Below are positions 44,745 through 54,041 of a DNA stretch of 64,000 bases, in pieces. The stretch comes from Candidatus Poribacteria bacterium (GTDB taxonomy: Bacteria; Poribacteria; WGA-4E; WGA-3G): the NCBI GenBank assembly GCA_022821725.1, contig JAJEDB010000014.1, positions 1-64,000 on the forward strand, given 5' to 3'. The notes under the pieces were generated by a model. It was not told the origin of the DNA. It ran no database searches and was given only the letters and a program-made list of their open reading frames with translations. The position numbers and the translations under genes were made by a program. The stretch's first letter is position 1, and each line of letters opens with the position of its first letter.

Positions 44745-46193
44745 ATGCGAAAAAAAATAACACAGTTTAACCAACCGCACCACTCGGTGTTTATCGTGTC
44801 CCTCCTTCTCGTTCTGATGTTCGGACTCGGATGTGATAACCAATATTACGATGAACGCCTCAAAATGCAGGTGCAGCAGTTAGACAGCGACCTGAAAGAC
44901 CGTTGGTCCACGAGTGGTGTCGTCGTTTTGGATACAACACCCAACGGACCTGCAAATAGAGCACAGTTGGAGACCGGTGAACTCATCTCTTATGTCATCG
45001 CAGAATATCCTGTTCGAGATGTCGGAGACTTTAACAGTGCCATAAAACAGGCACTCGATGAGGATAATAACTTCATTCTTCATCTAAAAGATAAACCGCC
45101 ACTGCGTATTGCGCTCCGCAGACAGGGCGATAAGGTTGGACTCACCGTTGAAGGTAATGGGACTGTGCGTGTCAAGGAGATTCAACCCGGCACCCCAGCG
45201 GCAAATACCGATATTCAGATAGGTGATCTCGTAGAGAAGATTGTCGATGAACGCAAAATTTACAGTCTTGCTGATTACAAGAAGACACTCGGGAAATTTT
45301 CCAAAAAGCAGTTTACTTTCCGAACAACTGAACTTATAGGGGTGAAGATTGCTGCTGTGGATGCACTCGGGGACTTAGGGGATGTTCGTGCGATTGCGCC
45401 ACTCGTGGACCTCTTCAAAAATAGCACAGAGTTCTCGCTTCGGAAAGGAGCGATTAATAGTCTTCAACGCCTCGTTGAATTGAGTGTCCTCAACGATCTG
45501 TTTCAGGCGTTTCAAAGCGCGGACATCAACCAACTACCAGCCGACAGTCTGCAGGCACAACAGTTAGAATCTGCTGCGATCCTTGGGCTACTCACTGTGG
45601 ATAGAAACGAGAATACCGCCACACTTAAGGCTCCCTTCGGGACGCAATTCAGACACAGATCCGAAGCCCTTTATCAAAAAATTAACGAAGGGCACCTCGC
45701 TACGCTCGCCCAAGAATACATCCAAATTGAAATAGAACCAGAACAAGAAATCCGACGCGCCTGTCTTGCTATGATCGGAATTCTCAAACCGGTTTCTGCT
45801 ATTGATGCCCTCGTTGCGGTTCTTGAAAATCCTGCAGAAATTCCGGGCATCCGCTTCCAAGCCGGATTGGCACTCAGTCAGATTGGTGAACCCGCTGTTG
45901 ATACGCTTATTACTGCGTTTGAAAAGGGAGATACCAGCACGAAGGATATTGCGGCTTCTGCGCTCGGGAGCATTGGTGGCTCTAAAGCGCGGGATCGATT
46001 GATTAACGCCTTAGAAAACAGCACCGAATCCGCGATTCAACTCACCCTTGTGGACGCAATTGCCAAAATCGGTGATGTACCTTCCATGCGAGCCTTGGAA
46101 CGCCAACTCCAACAGTATCAGCAGGACGATGAGAGTGGGGTGCGCATCTTTCTGGATGAAGTGTTCAGAAGTCTGGAAGAGGAATCGATGTAA
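44745..46193 (+). CDS. lipoprotein with two PDZ-like domains and HEAT-like repeats
   Basis: A 482-residue protein. A helix and lipobox (LVLMFGLGC) suggest lipidation at Cys30. Residues 55-130 (VVVLDTTPNGPANRAQLETG) and 135-210 (VRVKEIQPGTPAANTDIQIG) each look like a PDZ domain, with the G-x-P-A-x-x-A signature. HEAT-like repeats follow to the end (AAVDALGDLGDVRA; AGLALSQIGEPAV; AASALGSIGGSKA; VDAIAKIGDVPS). The combination of peptide-binding PDZ domains and HEAT scaffold suggests envelope protein quality control or assembly. That is inference. Confidence 0.78.
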   Translation: MRKKITQFNQPHHSVFIVSLLLVLMFGLGCDNQYYDERLKMQVQQLDSDLKDRWSTSGVVVLDTTPNGPANRAQLETGELISYVIAEYPVRDVGDFNSAIKQALDEDNNFILHLKDKPPLRIALRRQGDKVGLTVEGNGTVRVKEIQPGTPAANTDIQIGDLVEKIVDERKIYSLADYKKTLGKFSKKQFTFRTTELIGVKIAAVDALGDLGDVRAIAPLVDLFKNSTEFSLRKGAINSLQRLVELSVLNDLFQAFQSADINQLPADSLQAQQLESAAILGLLTVDRNENTATLKAPFGTQFRHRSEALYQKINEGHLATLAQEYIQIEIEPEQEIRRACLAMIGILKPVSAIDALVAVLENPAEIPGIRFQAGLALSQIGEPAVDTLITAFEKGDTSTKDIAASALGSIGGSKARDRLINALENSTESAIQLTLVDAIAKIGDVPSMRALERQLQQYQQDDESGVRIFLDEVFRSLEEESM

Positions 46194-46240
46194 TTTTAGG
46201 TATTTCTTTCGCGCGAAAGCCCATACATTAAAAACTGCTA

Positions 46241-47080
46241 ATGAAGATTGGTCTCATTTCAGACTTGCACACGGATGTTACGCCTTGGAACAAGTTACTT
46301 GTGCCACATCTGATTGATGCTGTTAAGGCAGCAGCACTTGACGTTTTAGTGATTGCCGGAGATATCGCACGACATTTGGTTCAACTTTCTGAAACGCTGA
46401 ATGCCTTTCACCTTGCGGATTTGGCATGCGAGATAGTGTTTGTCCCAGGCAACCATGACATTTGGGCGATTGAGACCGCTAACGTTACCAGTGAACAGAA
46501 ATGTCGGATTATTTCAGAACTTTGTTCCGCGTGTGGGATTCATCCATTGATGGACGCGCCTTTCGTCCACGAAAAAGTCGGTTTCTGTGGGACTATTGGC
46601 TGGTACGATTATAGTTTCGCACCGGATGGGTACGATTTTTCCGACGCTCAATATGCCGAAAAAGAGTTGATGGGAGCCGTCTGGAACGATAAGCGGTATG
46701 CCAAATGGAATGATGCCGATCCAAGGGTCGCCCGAGGCTTTGAAGCAGCTCTTGGGACCCAGATTGCCGCTATTCGGAAGGATGTATCATGTATCGTTGT
46801 GGTCACGCATCATGTTCCGTTTGGGAGGTGTATTCGATACCGGGGTGAGTTGCCGTGGGATTACTTTCGGGCGTTCATGGGCAGCAAAGGTCTTGGGGCT
46901 CAGTGCTTGCAGGAACCGCTTGTCACACATGCACTTTTCGGACACACGCATCAGGCACTTGATATGCAAATCGACAGTGTGCGGGCTATATGTGCCCCCG
47001 TCGGTTACCTACATGAAAAACCTACAATCGCATTGCAGGCGTACGCAGCGCAATGTTTAACCTGTTTTGAAATCGAATGA
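46241..47080 (+). CDS. calcineurin-like metallophosphoesterase
   Basis: A 279-residue protein with the full metal-binding set: ISDLHTD (residues 6-12), VIAGDIARH near 38, VPGNHDIWA near 69, VVTHHVPFG near 187 and FGHTHQALDM near 232. The substrate is unknown. It precedes the cupin gene with 26 bases between its stop and the preferred cupin start. Confidence 0.88.
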   Translation: MKIGLISDLHTDVTPWNKLLVPHLIDAVKAAALDVLVIAGDIARHLVQLSETLNAFHLADLACEIVFVPGNHDIWAIETANVTSEQKCRIISELCSACGIHPLMDAPFVHEKVGFCGTIGWYDYSFAPDGYDFSDAQYAEKELMGAVWNDKRYAKWNDADPRVARGFEAALGTQIAAIRKDVSCIVVVTHHVPFGRCIRYRGELPWDYFRAFMGSKGLGAQCLQEPLVTHALFGHTHQALDMQIDSVRAICAPVGYLHEKPTIALQAYAAQCLTCFEIE

Positions 47081-47106
47081 ATGTGAAATATAGAAAGGAA
47101 ACCACT

Positions 47107-47466
47107 ATGGAGATAACGTTAACCAACAGTAACGATGCTGGAGCCCTCGATTTTCCGTGGGGCGCGATTAAGTGGCTCTGTAACGATCAAATTGATCCAG
47201 AAGCTGAGATGACATTCGGGGTCGTCTATATTAATGCGGGTGAAGGCAATCCTACCCACTACCATCCGAACTGTGAGGAACTTATCTATGTTCTCTCAGG
47301 TGAATGCGATCACAAATTGGGAGATGAGGTGATTCCGCTCAGACCGGGGATGATGCTGCGTATTCCGCGCAATGTGAAACACAATGCTGTCAACACCGGG
47401 TGGCAACCCGTAACGATGATTATCTGTTATTCGGATGCCGATCGGCAAACCGTCTTTGAAGAGTAG
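47107..47466 (+). CDS. cupin domain protein
   Basis: A 119-residue single-domain cupin. The metal site fits HYHPNCEELIYVLSGECDH (two His, one Glu) near residue 51 and PRNVKHNAVNTG (His) near 88. AAAGGAAA precedes the chosen ATG. An in-frame ATG 10 codons upstream overlaps the phosphoesterase stop but has no better signal. The function is unknown; cupins of this type often bind small molecules or modify sugars. Confidence 0.82.
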   Translation: MEITLTNSNDAGALDFPWGAIKWLCNDQIDPEAEMTFGVVYINAGEGNPTHYHPNCEELIYVLSGECDHKLGDEVIPLRPGMMLRIPRNVKHNAVNTGWQPVTMIICYSDADRQTVFEE

Positions 47467-47595
47467 AAGCGACTCTTCTGTAGGAGGGATTTGTAATCCC
47501 GATCCTATCTTAAAAGATGTCCAAAGCGCGTAGCTCGTAATGAAATGGAGAGCGGATTCGGGCAAAGAACCTCAAAACTCCAACCCTCTTCATTT

Positions 47596-47622
47596 AACCG
47601 CAAGGTATAATTAAAATAAAAA
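47596..47622 (+). repeat. CCGCAAGGTATAATTAAA element before trpF
   Basis: The element and an A-rich tail end directly at the trpF ATG. The copy contains a perfect TATAAT, 14 bases upstream of the ATG. Confidence 0.7.
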
Positions 47623-48312
47623 ATGTCTAACGAATCTCACTGCAGTGTTAAAATCTGCGGTATCACTTCTATTCATGATGCTCGGCTTGCTGCCGATGCA
47701 GGCGCGGATTACATCGGGGTGTTGGTGGATGTTGCCGTATCCGAACGGACCCGTTCGGCGACGCAAGCCGCTGAAATTGCCAGCGAAAGCCCTCTTCCCA
47801 CCGTAATTCTACTCTATAACCGCTCAACATCCGACATCCAAGAAATAGTTGCACAAGTTCAACCGTTTGCCGTTCAGCTCCTCGGACAGGAGTCTCCTCA
47901 ACAGGTTGAGGAACTAAAACGCGAAGGCGCGTGTGAGTTCTGGAAGTCGGTCTATTTGCCGGCGGGAAGCCCCAAAAATGTGGATATCCCGGCTGTTCAG
48001 GAAGAGATGCAGGCATACCGCGATGCCGGTGCAGATTTTCTACTGTTTGATAGTGTTGATATGAGTCTTGAGAAACCCAGATACGGCGGCACTGGGAAAA
48101 CCTGTGATTGGAATGTCGCTGCTGAACTCATTGTGGAGAGTCCACTACCAGTTTTCTTTGCAGGTGGGATCCGTCCGGAGAACGTCAAAGCTGCTATTGA
48201 GACAATCCGACCTCACGGCATCGACCTCTGTTCCGGGGTCGAAGCCTCAAAAGGCATCAAGGATCCACACAAACTCGAACAACTCATGAGACAAATTAAG
48301 CAAGCGAATTAA
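47623..48312 (+). CDS. trpF: phosphoribosylanthranilate isomerase-like protein
   Basis: A 229-residue TIM barrel. VKICGITS near residue 6 has the catalytic Cys, AGADYIGVLVD near 28 follows, GGTGKTCDW near 148 binds phosphate, and VFFAGGIRPENV near 172 and GIDLCSGVEASKGIKD near 196 complete the family motifs, including the Asp near the C-terminus. Tryptophan-pathway activity is expected. Other trp genes are absent from the window, so a related role cannot be excluded. Confidence 0.88.
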   Translation: MSNESHCSVKICGITSIHDARLAADAGADYIGVLVDVAVSERTRSATQAAEIASESPLPTVILLYNRSTSDIQEIVAQVQPFAVQLLGQESPQQVEELKREGACEFWKSVYLPAGSPKNVDIPAVQEEMQAYRDAGADFLLFDSVDMSLEKPRYGGTGKTCDWNVAAELIVESPLPVFFAGGIRPENVKAAIETIRPHGIDLCSGVEASKGIKDPHKLEQLMRQIKQAN

Positions 48313-48320
48313 AAGTAGTA

Positions 48321-48337
48321 GGCACGCGCCGCGTGCC
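48321..48337. repeat. perfect hairpin GGCACGCGcCGCGTGCC
   Basis: Eight-base arms around one base, 8 bases after the trpF stop codon. No T-run follows, so termination is uncertain. Confidence 0.5.
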
Positions 48338-48410
48338 GTGTGACTCTAAGTTCTAAGGCCCAACATTTATAAACGTTAGATCCCTACCCGCTAAAATCAA
48401 GGAGATTTTT

Positions 48411-49166
48411 ATGAAAGGTCGTCTTGTCCATCATCCGCAGATATCCAACAATATCTTTCAGTGCCTCGCTATCGTGGTATTAATTTGTATAATATCTATT
48501 GCCAACTTTTCCACTGCCTTCGCCGATGGTCATGAAATGGAAGGTGAAACAGCAGAAGAAAAACCTATGGAAGAAAAACCGAAGGTAACAGGCTGGTTCC
48601 AAATTGATGTCGATAGCTTAGGCACCTATTTTTTAGTTGGGGCGAGCCATCCGCTCAGCGGTGGCATTTCCTTTGATTCTAATATCTATGTTAACGATCA
48701 TTTGGGCGAGTTTGATATGGGTATTTCATTCCCTGTTATCGCGAATGACAGCATGGCACTGCTGCTGACCCCCATGCTCGGCGTTGGGTTTGATTATACG
48801 ACGGCAGATGGTCCCTATGCCTTATACCCGCAAATCTTTGCGATCCTACCCGCCGGTAAAATTTTCGGGTTCCACTGGACAATCAGCACACTCAAGACCC
48901 TATTTGATAGTGAAAGTCTGAATGAAGTCTACAATCGGACGTACCTGACTTATGCTCTTAACGACACTGTCGCGGTGGGTCCGCAGTTTGAATCCGTACT
49001 GGGTCTTGGCGACGGGGGCGGACTGTGGGCACTCAATTTCGGTGGACGTGTGAACATCGGTTATGGCGAGAATAATACACTCGGCATATACGTTGGGTAT
49101 GAGACGAAAAAAGGGGAAGGCGAAACCGGACTTACCGGTAGAATGAATTTTACGCGTAGGTGGTAA
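48411..49166 (+). CDS. small outer-membrane beta-barrel-like protein (paralogue A)
   Basis: A 251-residue exported protein. A signal peptide (CLAIVVLICIISIANFSTAFA) is followed by an acidic linker (EGETAEEKPMEEKP). The rest is alternating strands with aromatic residues and ends MNFTRRW, a C-terminal aromatic like that recognised by the BAM machinery. It shares WF(Q/R)xDxDSLGT, GVGFDYTTADGP, NDTVAVGPQ and GYGENNTLGIYVGYET with the protein at 51199. It could be a porin-like or structural barrel. The function is unknown. Confidence 0.68.
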   Translation: MKGRLVHHPQISNNIFQCLAIVVLICIISIANFSTAFADGHEMEGETAEEKPMEEKPKVTGWFQIDVDSLGTYFLVGASHPLSGGISFDSNIYVNDHLGEFDMGISFPVIANDSMALLLTPMLGVGFDYTTADGPYALYPQIFAILPAGKIFGFHWTISTLKTLFDSESLNEVYNRTYLTYALNDTVAVGPQFESVLGLGDGGGLWALNFGGRVNIGYGENNTLGIYVGYETKKGEGETGLTGRMNFTRRW

Positions 49167-49229
49167 GACAAATTTAAGCAGGGCGCGGTTAATGAAGATT
49201 AATTTATTAATTCGGTAATCTCCTAACGA

Positions 49230-49340
49230 ATCCGGTGCGGTTGCAAACCGCACCTACCGGGCCGGGGGGAACTCTCAAATTACCGATTTATTTTCTGAAA
49301 CTTCATGAAACCGCACCTACCGGGGGAGTGCGTAAGTCCT
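49230..49340. repeat. CGGTGCGGTT...AACCGCACC hairpins with one MITE end
   Basis: A hairpin of GGTGCGGTTgcAAACCGCACC near 49232-49252 is followed by CTACCGGG. A second half-copy near 49308 runs into TGCGTAAGTCCT (49329-49340), the right terminal repeat of the MITE-like family. No left end is present, so this is a partial element. Confidence 0.65.
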
Positions 49341-49380
49341 ATGAAACTTCATCAAACCGTGCCTATATCCCAATTCCGTT

Positions 49381-50787
49381 CTATTCTAACAGATACACAT
49401 GAATTGTCCTGTCTTTCGCACGTGAAAAGGCAGGCAATGTCTTTACGATATGTCCCCGTTGGCGAATCCAAGTGCGCACTCTCGCATCAGCGTCAAAGAC
49501 GTTAAAACTCGCTACATCCACAAGAAACCATAAGCGTTGCCTTCCCGAAGTCTCCCATTCTCTTTCAAATGCTTCCGAATCTTCTAATAACCCACCGATG
49601 TAGATAGGTGTTAATTCTGGAAGATAATGCCTACCCATCTCAGGTTCTGAAAGCACAACTTTATCGGTCGGTTTCTTCTCGGCTTCTATGACTTCAAACG
49701 CCTCTCGCCATTTCGGTCTTCCACCATTTTCTATCTTAAAATAGAGATAGTCTTGCGACAGGAGTGTCACGAGAAGTACACACGGCACGAGTATACCAAG
49801 CGTCCTTCCTGATTTCATCTCTATCGCTTCCCTAACCCGTTCGCACGTAACACCTGCCAGGATAAAGTAGGCAGGTATCGTCCAAAATAGGTAATAACCG
49901 GCGACGTTTTGGAGCTGCGATGCAATCAGAAAAAGAATTAACGGGATACCCGCATAACAGAGTAAAAAAAGCGTGGTTCTGTTGAATCGGGTCGCGATGG
50001 GGGCGAAAAAGGCGGTAACAGCGACCGGAATACTCACGCCTTGGACGAGTGTTAGCACGATATAGAGTGGACTCCGCTGCCAGACGTTGCGCCCCCATCC
50101 AGAGAAGAGATAACCGCGCACTTGTGGTAGTATGAGTGCCAACACCGGCATCGCGAATGGGAGAAAGAAAATGAGGAGATTCAACCACCGCTTTCTATTG
50201 GCGTTTTCTAATAGACAGATCACAGCGTATGCCGCTAAAGCCGGAACGATCACAACGGCGAGCGTATGCGAAAGAATTAAACAGAGACAGGCAACGAGCG
50301 CGCCCATGGTTAAAAGTGTTGAATCGCGTTCAAGGGAGGTATAGAATAACCACGCCGTCAGGACACCAAAGAAAAAGGTAAAGACCGGATAACGCGCATT
50401 TTGTGCCCAAAACAGGTGCCAACTTGAGCATGCCACAAAGGCACTGCTCAGGAGTCCGATCCGCCAATTGAAAAGGGCTCGTCCGAACCCAAAAACCGTG
50501 GGAATCGAGGCGATCCCGACCAGACACGGAATTAAGCGGCTTCCCCACTCACGACTGCCAGCAATTGCGATTGATAGTTTCACCGCAAGATAGGGGATCG
50601 GGTTTGGGATAACTCGCCAGCTGTCGACTGAAAGATTTTGTGCGTCTCGAACCGTGAAAACCTCATCAATCCAGAAACTCCACTGCCCAAGGTTCAAAAA
50701 TCGGAGTGCTGTCCCGAACAGTACAACAACGCTCAAAAATATAATATGCATCTTTTTTGGGCAATGTTTTGTTGAAAATTTCAGCAT
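49381..50787 (-). CDS. GT-C family (GT39/PMT-like) glycosyltransferase
   Basis: A 468-residue membrane enzyme with about 11 helices. The first extracytoplasmic loop contains FWIDEVFTVRDAQ near residues 38-50; its Asp-Glu pair fits the catalytic position of GT39/PMT-type enzymes. SRLIPCLVGIASIPTVFGFG and SSWHLFWAQNARYP are also typical. It likely transfers a sugar from a polyprenyl phosphate. The soluble C-terminal part (WLFVDVASFNVF) lies outside the membrane. No adjacent partner. Confidence 0.8.
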   Translation of the reverse strand: MLKFSTKHCPKKMHIIFLSVVVLFGTALRFLNLGQWSFWIDEVFTVRDAQNLSVDSWRVIPNPIPYLAVKLSIAIAGSREWGSRLIPCLVGIASIPTVFGFGRALFNWRIGLLSSAFVACSSWHLFWAQNARYPVFTFFFGVLTAWLFYTSLERDSTLLTMGALVACLCLILSHTLAVVIVPALAAYAVICLLENANRKRWLNLLIFFLPFAMPVLALILPQVRGYLFSGWGRNVWQRSPLYIVLTLVQGVSIPVAVTAFFAPIATRFNRTTLFLLCYAGIPLILFLIASQLQNVAGYYLFWTIPAYFILAGVTCERVREAIEMKSGRTLGILVPCVLLVTLLSQDYLYFKIENGGRPKWREAFEVIEAEKKPTDKVVLSEPEMGRHYLPELTPIYIGGLLEDSEAFEREWETSGRQRLWFLVDVASFNVFDADARVRTWIRQRGHIVKTLPAFSRAKDRTIHVYLLE

Positions 50788-51198
50788 TTTTTTAAGAGTT
50801 GTCAGTTATCAGTCGCCAGTTATCAGTTTTAAAAGTTTACCTTACAGCGAGCGTTATTCATTATCCATTATCGGTTAAATGCTTGTGGTGTTTACATTAC
50901 TGACAACTGAAAATGAGTGCAGCGAATGCACTGACAACCGATAACTCTTAATTGGCACGCGTTTTGCTTTAAGCGAAAACAGGTGCACAATACGCACTGG
51001 TGAAAGCCTGCTCCCATTTTATTGAAAAGTGTTGAAAAAGATGGGCAAAATCACTATATCACAAATTTATGCTGAAGTCAAGCGGTCTCTTTCTCTATGA
51101 AAACCGCAGACTGACAGTATCGCACCGTGAAAGTACGTTGCTCAAATTTTAATATAACCTTGTAGACGCGTTGCAAAACGCGTACAAAGGAGATTTTG
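50788..51198. other. 411-base intergenic region with TTATCAG-type repeats
   Basis: It contains GTTATCAGTCGCCAGTTATCAG-like direct repeats near 50806 and inverted CTGACAAC copies near 50917-50940. I see no gene. An AAGGAG for the next gene lies at its right edge. Confidence 0.5.
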
Positions 51199-51915
51199 AT
51201 GAAAACGCATACGTTTTGGTTGGTTCGTTTGTTGGTAATGGTTTGTATTTTCGCAGTTGGTAGTATCCCAATGGCTTATGCAGACGCGCATGAAGCCGGT
51301 GAAGAGATGGCAGAAGAAGAAGCATCAGAGGTTTCTGGGTGGTTCCGGACGGATACAGATAGTTTAGGGACACAGATCTGGGTGGGTGCGAGCCATTCTC
51401 CAAGTTTCCTCGGCGGTCTTTCTCTGGATACCGATATTTACGTCGTTGGCACATTCGGTGAATTAGACCTCGGACTCGGCATTCCAGTCGTCGATAGTGA
51501 TGACCTGTCCCTTAGTTTTCTCCCGATGGTGGGTATTGGGTTTGATTACGCCGCCGCGGACGGTCCTTCTTCCTTGATTGCTCCGCAGTTGTTTACATAT
51601 CTCACCGCGGGTTCCATCTATTTTGAATCATGGATACAAGGGTTCTTGAATTCCATGTTTGATTATGGTGACGATTCCTTTTACACACGCAATTTTGTCC
51701 TCTATTCGCTGAATGATACCGTTGCTATCGGTCCACAAGTAGAAGTGACCTTTGATTTGACCGCAAGCGAAATCAGTAGTATAGCACCGGGTCTCCGTGC
51801 GAATGTCGGCTATGGCGAAAATAACACGCTCGGCGTTTTTGTCGGATTTGAAACCCAAAAAGGTGAAGATGAAACAGGGATCACCGGCAGAATGACTTTC
51901 GTCCGTTCCTGGTAA
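51199..51915 (+). CDS. small outer-membrane beta-barrel-like protein (paralogue B)
   Basis: A 238-residue paralogue of the protein at 48411, with the same order: signal peptide (VMVCIFAVGSIPMAYA), acidic linker, WFRTDTDSLGTQIWVGASH, GIGFDYAAADGP, NDTVAIGPQVE and GYGENNTLGVFVGFETQKG, ending MTFVRSW. AAGGAG lies before the ATG at 51199. It is followed by an ammonium transporter 120 bases downstream, which raises the possibility that it is the outer-membrane partner of ammonium uptake. That is speculative. Confidence 0.68.
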   Translation: MKTHTFWLVRLLVMVCIFAVGSIPMAYADAHEAGEEMAEEEASEVSGWFRTDTDSLGTQIWVGASHSPSFLGGLSLDTDIYVVGTFGELDLGLGIPVVDSDDLSLSFLPMVGIGFDYAAADGPSSLIAPQLFTYLTAGSIYFESWIQGFLNSMFDYGDDSFYTRNFVLYSLNDTVAIGPQVEVTFDLTASEISSIAPGLRANVGYGENNTLGVFVGFETQKGEDETGITGRMTFVRSW

Positions 51916-51933
51916 GGATGGAAACTATCGGTT

Positions 51934-52009
51934 GTTAGTTATCAGTTATTTTAGTAACAAGAAGGTGTTTGATGTATCAGTCTCTCTTCACTGACAACTG
52001 ATAACTGAC
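51934..52009. repeat. inverted repeat upstream of amt-1
   Basis: GTTAGTTATCAGTT (51934-51947) pairs, with one mismatch, with AACTGATAACTGAC (51996-52009). It lies between the OMP gene and the ammonium transporter and could act as a terminator or attenuator, or simply be a dispersed repeat. Confidence 0.55.
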
Positions 52010-52035
52010 TGCTGTTCTACAAGGAGATATTTCAA

Positions 52036-53373
52036 ATGAAAAGTAAGGTTATCATAACAGTTTTGGTACTCACCTGTTTGCTGAGCCTGAACGTTTTCGC
52101 CTTGAACGGATCCATCGAAGGTGAGAAGGTTTCTGACGCGAAGTATATGGCAGACACGTTGTGGGTGCTTGTTGCCGCATTTCTGGTTTTCTTTATGCAG
52201 GCAGGCTTCGCTATGGTGGAGTCTGGTTTCACCCGTGCCAAGAACGCTGTCAACATTCTGATGAAAAACTTGCTGGACTTCTCGATGGGTTCGATTGCTT
52301 ATTGGGCGATCGGGTTTGCGATTATGTTCGGCACAGGTAGCGCGTTCATGGGATTGAGTGGTTGGTTTGTCCCCGCTGATTCTACAGCGTTCGCTTCATT
52401 AGAGTGGAGCTCCGTCCCGACCCACGCCGCTTGGCTCTTCCAGTTGGTGTTCGCCGCAACCGCCGCAACTATCGTTTCTGGGGCAATGGCGGAACGGACA
52501 CAGTTCAAAAGCTACCTGATTTACAGCGTCTTCATCACGGGTATCATCTACCCCGTTGTTGGACACTGGATTTGGGGCGGGGGTTGGCTATCAGACTTCG
52601 GTATGTCAGATTTCGCGGGATCCACAGTTGTTCACTCAACCGGTGGCTGGCTGGCACTGACGGGTGCCGTCGTCTTGGGTCCCCGTGCCGGTAAATACGA
52701 TAGCGATGGAAATCCACGCCCGATTGCTGGGCACAACCTCCCGCTCGCCGCACTCGGTGTCTTTATCTTGTGGCTCGGTTGGTTCGGATTCAATCCCGGG
52801 AGTCAGATGGGTGCCGATGCAGCCGAAATTTCAGGCATTGCTGTAACAACGAACCTCGCAGCTGCCGCAGGCGCGATTACTGCGATGATCACTGCCTGGA
52901 TTTTCCTTGGCAAACCCGATGCGGGTATGTCCCTCAACGGTGCACTCGCTGGATTGGTAGCAATTACTGCAGGTTGCGCATCGGTGAGTCCTGTCTCCGC
53001 AGCGATTATCGGTGCCCTCGGTGGTATTGTGGTCGTTTTGAGTGTGCTCTTGTTTGAAAAACTCCGCATTGACGATCCGGTCGGTGCCATCTCTGTCCAC
53101 GGAACGTGTGGCGCATTAGGCACAATTCTGCTCGGATTTTTCGACAGTGAAAGCGGGGTTTTCTTCGGTGGCGGCTTTGGACTCCTCTGGTCACAAATCG
53201 TCGGCGTCGTCGCCGTGCTTGTATGGTGTCTCGTTACTGGCTTTATTTTATTCTACGGAATCAAGGCTGTTACAGGGTTAAGGGTTAGTGAAGAGGAAGA
53301 ACAAGCAGGACTCGACTACGAAGAACACGGCGCGAGTGCGTATCCTGACTTTAATGTTTCCTCAATGCGTTAG
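52036..53373 (+). CDS. amt: ammonium transporter (Amt family), copy 1
   Basis: A 445-residue channel for ammonium. A signal peptide-like first segment (IITVLVLTCLLSLNVFA) is followed by about 11 helices. GFAMVESGFTRAKNAVN near residue 56 is the Amt signature; MAERTQFKSYL near 150 and VVHSTGGWLAL near 198 include the conserved His region; ISVHGTCGALGTILLG near 355 contains the second twin-His. AAGGAG precedes the ATG. No GlnK/GlnB gene is adjacent, which is unusual for amt loci. Confidence 0.94.
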   Translation: MKSKVIITVLVLTCLLSLNVFALNGSIEGEKVSDAKYMADTLWVLVAAFLVFFMQAGFAMVESGFTRAKNAVNILMKNLLDFSMGSIAYWAIGFAIMFGTGSAFMGLSGWFVPADSTAFASLEWSSVPTHAAWLFQLVFAATAATIVSGAMAERTQFKSYLIYSVFITGIIYPVVGHWIWGGGWLSDFGMSDFAGSTVVHSTGGWLALTGAVVLGPRAGKYDSDGNPRPIAGHNLPLAALGVFILWLGWFGFNPGSQMGADAAEISGIAVTTNLAAAAGAITAMITAWIFLGKPDAGMSLNGALAGLVAITAGCASVSPVSAAIIGALGGIVVVLSVLLFEKLRIDDPVGAISVHGTCGALGTILLGFFDSESGVFFGGGFGLLWSQIVGVVAVLVWCLVTGFILFYGIKAVTGLRVSEEEEQAGLDYEEHGASAYPDFNVSSMR

Positions 53374-53427
53374 ATATATTTCGATGTCGTCTTCGCTCCA
53401 AATAGGACGGAGACATAAAACCGAATA

Positions 53428-53489
53428 GGAACGTCCACACGAAGTTTCACTTATATCCCTGAGTTTACTTCATGTGCTGTGGACGTTCC
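53428..53489 (+). terminator. inverted repeat after amt-1
   Basis: Perfect 12-base arms GGAACGTCCACA (53428-53439) and TGTGGACGTTCC (53478-53489), with an inner GAAGT/ACTTC pair. It is followed by ACTTTTCTAT, a weak T-run. It probably terminates the amt-1 transcript. Confidence 0.55.
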
Positions 53490-53591
53490 ACTTTTCTATC
53501 TACTCCCTAACCGCAGGGTAAAATTAAAAATTTGATACTATTCTGATATTTTGATAAAATGCTGAAATAATAGATTCTCAGAATTAAGAAC

Positions 53592-53712
53592 AGGACTTAC
53601 GCAATTTTGACGGTATGGTGCTTCTTTAGAGGACGAAGTGTAAAAAAACACAGACGTTCTCAGGGCACAACCTAACAGGTTATGCTACAAAAGAGCAACC
53701 TGCGTAAGTCCT
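53592..53712. repeat. MITE-like repeat, copy 3
   Basis: 121 bases with perfect ends AGGACTTACGCA (53592-53603) and TGCGTAAGTCCT (53701-53712). The interior matches copy 2 closely. Confidence 0.8.
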
Positions 53713-53773
53713 AAAGAGCTCTTTCAAGAAACGGTGAGTGGGACACAACTACCTGTCCCTACAAAAATGGAAG

Positions 53774-53795
53774 AAGTAGACAAAGTTGTCTACTT
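53774..53795. repeat. 22-base palindrome
   Basis: AAGTAGACAA and TTGTCTACTT arms around AG, perfect over 10 bases each side. It lies between MITE copies 3 and 4. Could be a protein-binding operator or a hairpin. Confidence 0.6.
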
Positions 53796-53799
53796 TAAC

Positions 53800-53951
53800 A
53801 GGACTTACGCAATTTTGACTATAGCGCGTTCTCTGAGATGGGAATTCTCGCAAAAACACGCGTTCTTCCGACACAAACTATAAAGTTTGATGCTCAAAAA
53901 AGACACAAACTGGAAAGTTTGTGGTACAAAAAAGCAGACTGCGTAAGTCCT
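53800..53951. repeat. MITE-like repeat, copy 4
   Basis: 152 bases with perfect ends AGGACTTACGCA and TGCGTAAGTCCT. The interior contains a partial internal duplication (ACACAAACT...AAAGTTTG twice) and differs from copy 3. Confidence 0.78.
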
Positions 53952-53961
53952 AAAGAAAAAA

Positions 53962-54041
53962 ACAAGCAACATCTGCTTGTGCTGAAAGCAAGCCTCGGCT
54001 TGCGAGATTCACTGAAAGCAAGCCTCGGCTTGCGAGATTCA
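53962..54041 (+). promoter_or_regulatory. three-hairpin leader upstream of amt-2
   Basis: ACAAGCA/TGCTTGT (53962-53980) is followed by two exact tandem 30-base units (53982-54011, 54012-54041). Each unit holds the hairpin GCAAGCCtcGGCTTGC. The array ends 17 bases before the amt-2 ATG and includes no T-run. It may affect amt-2 expression. Confidence 0.55.

Noticed and set aside
53982..54041. Tandem 30-base repeats as a CRISPR array
   Set aside because: Only two directly adjacent units without spacers and no cas genes.
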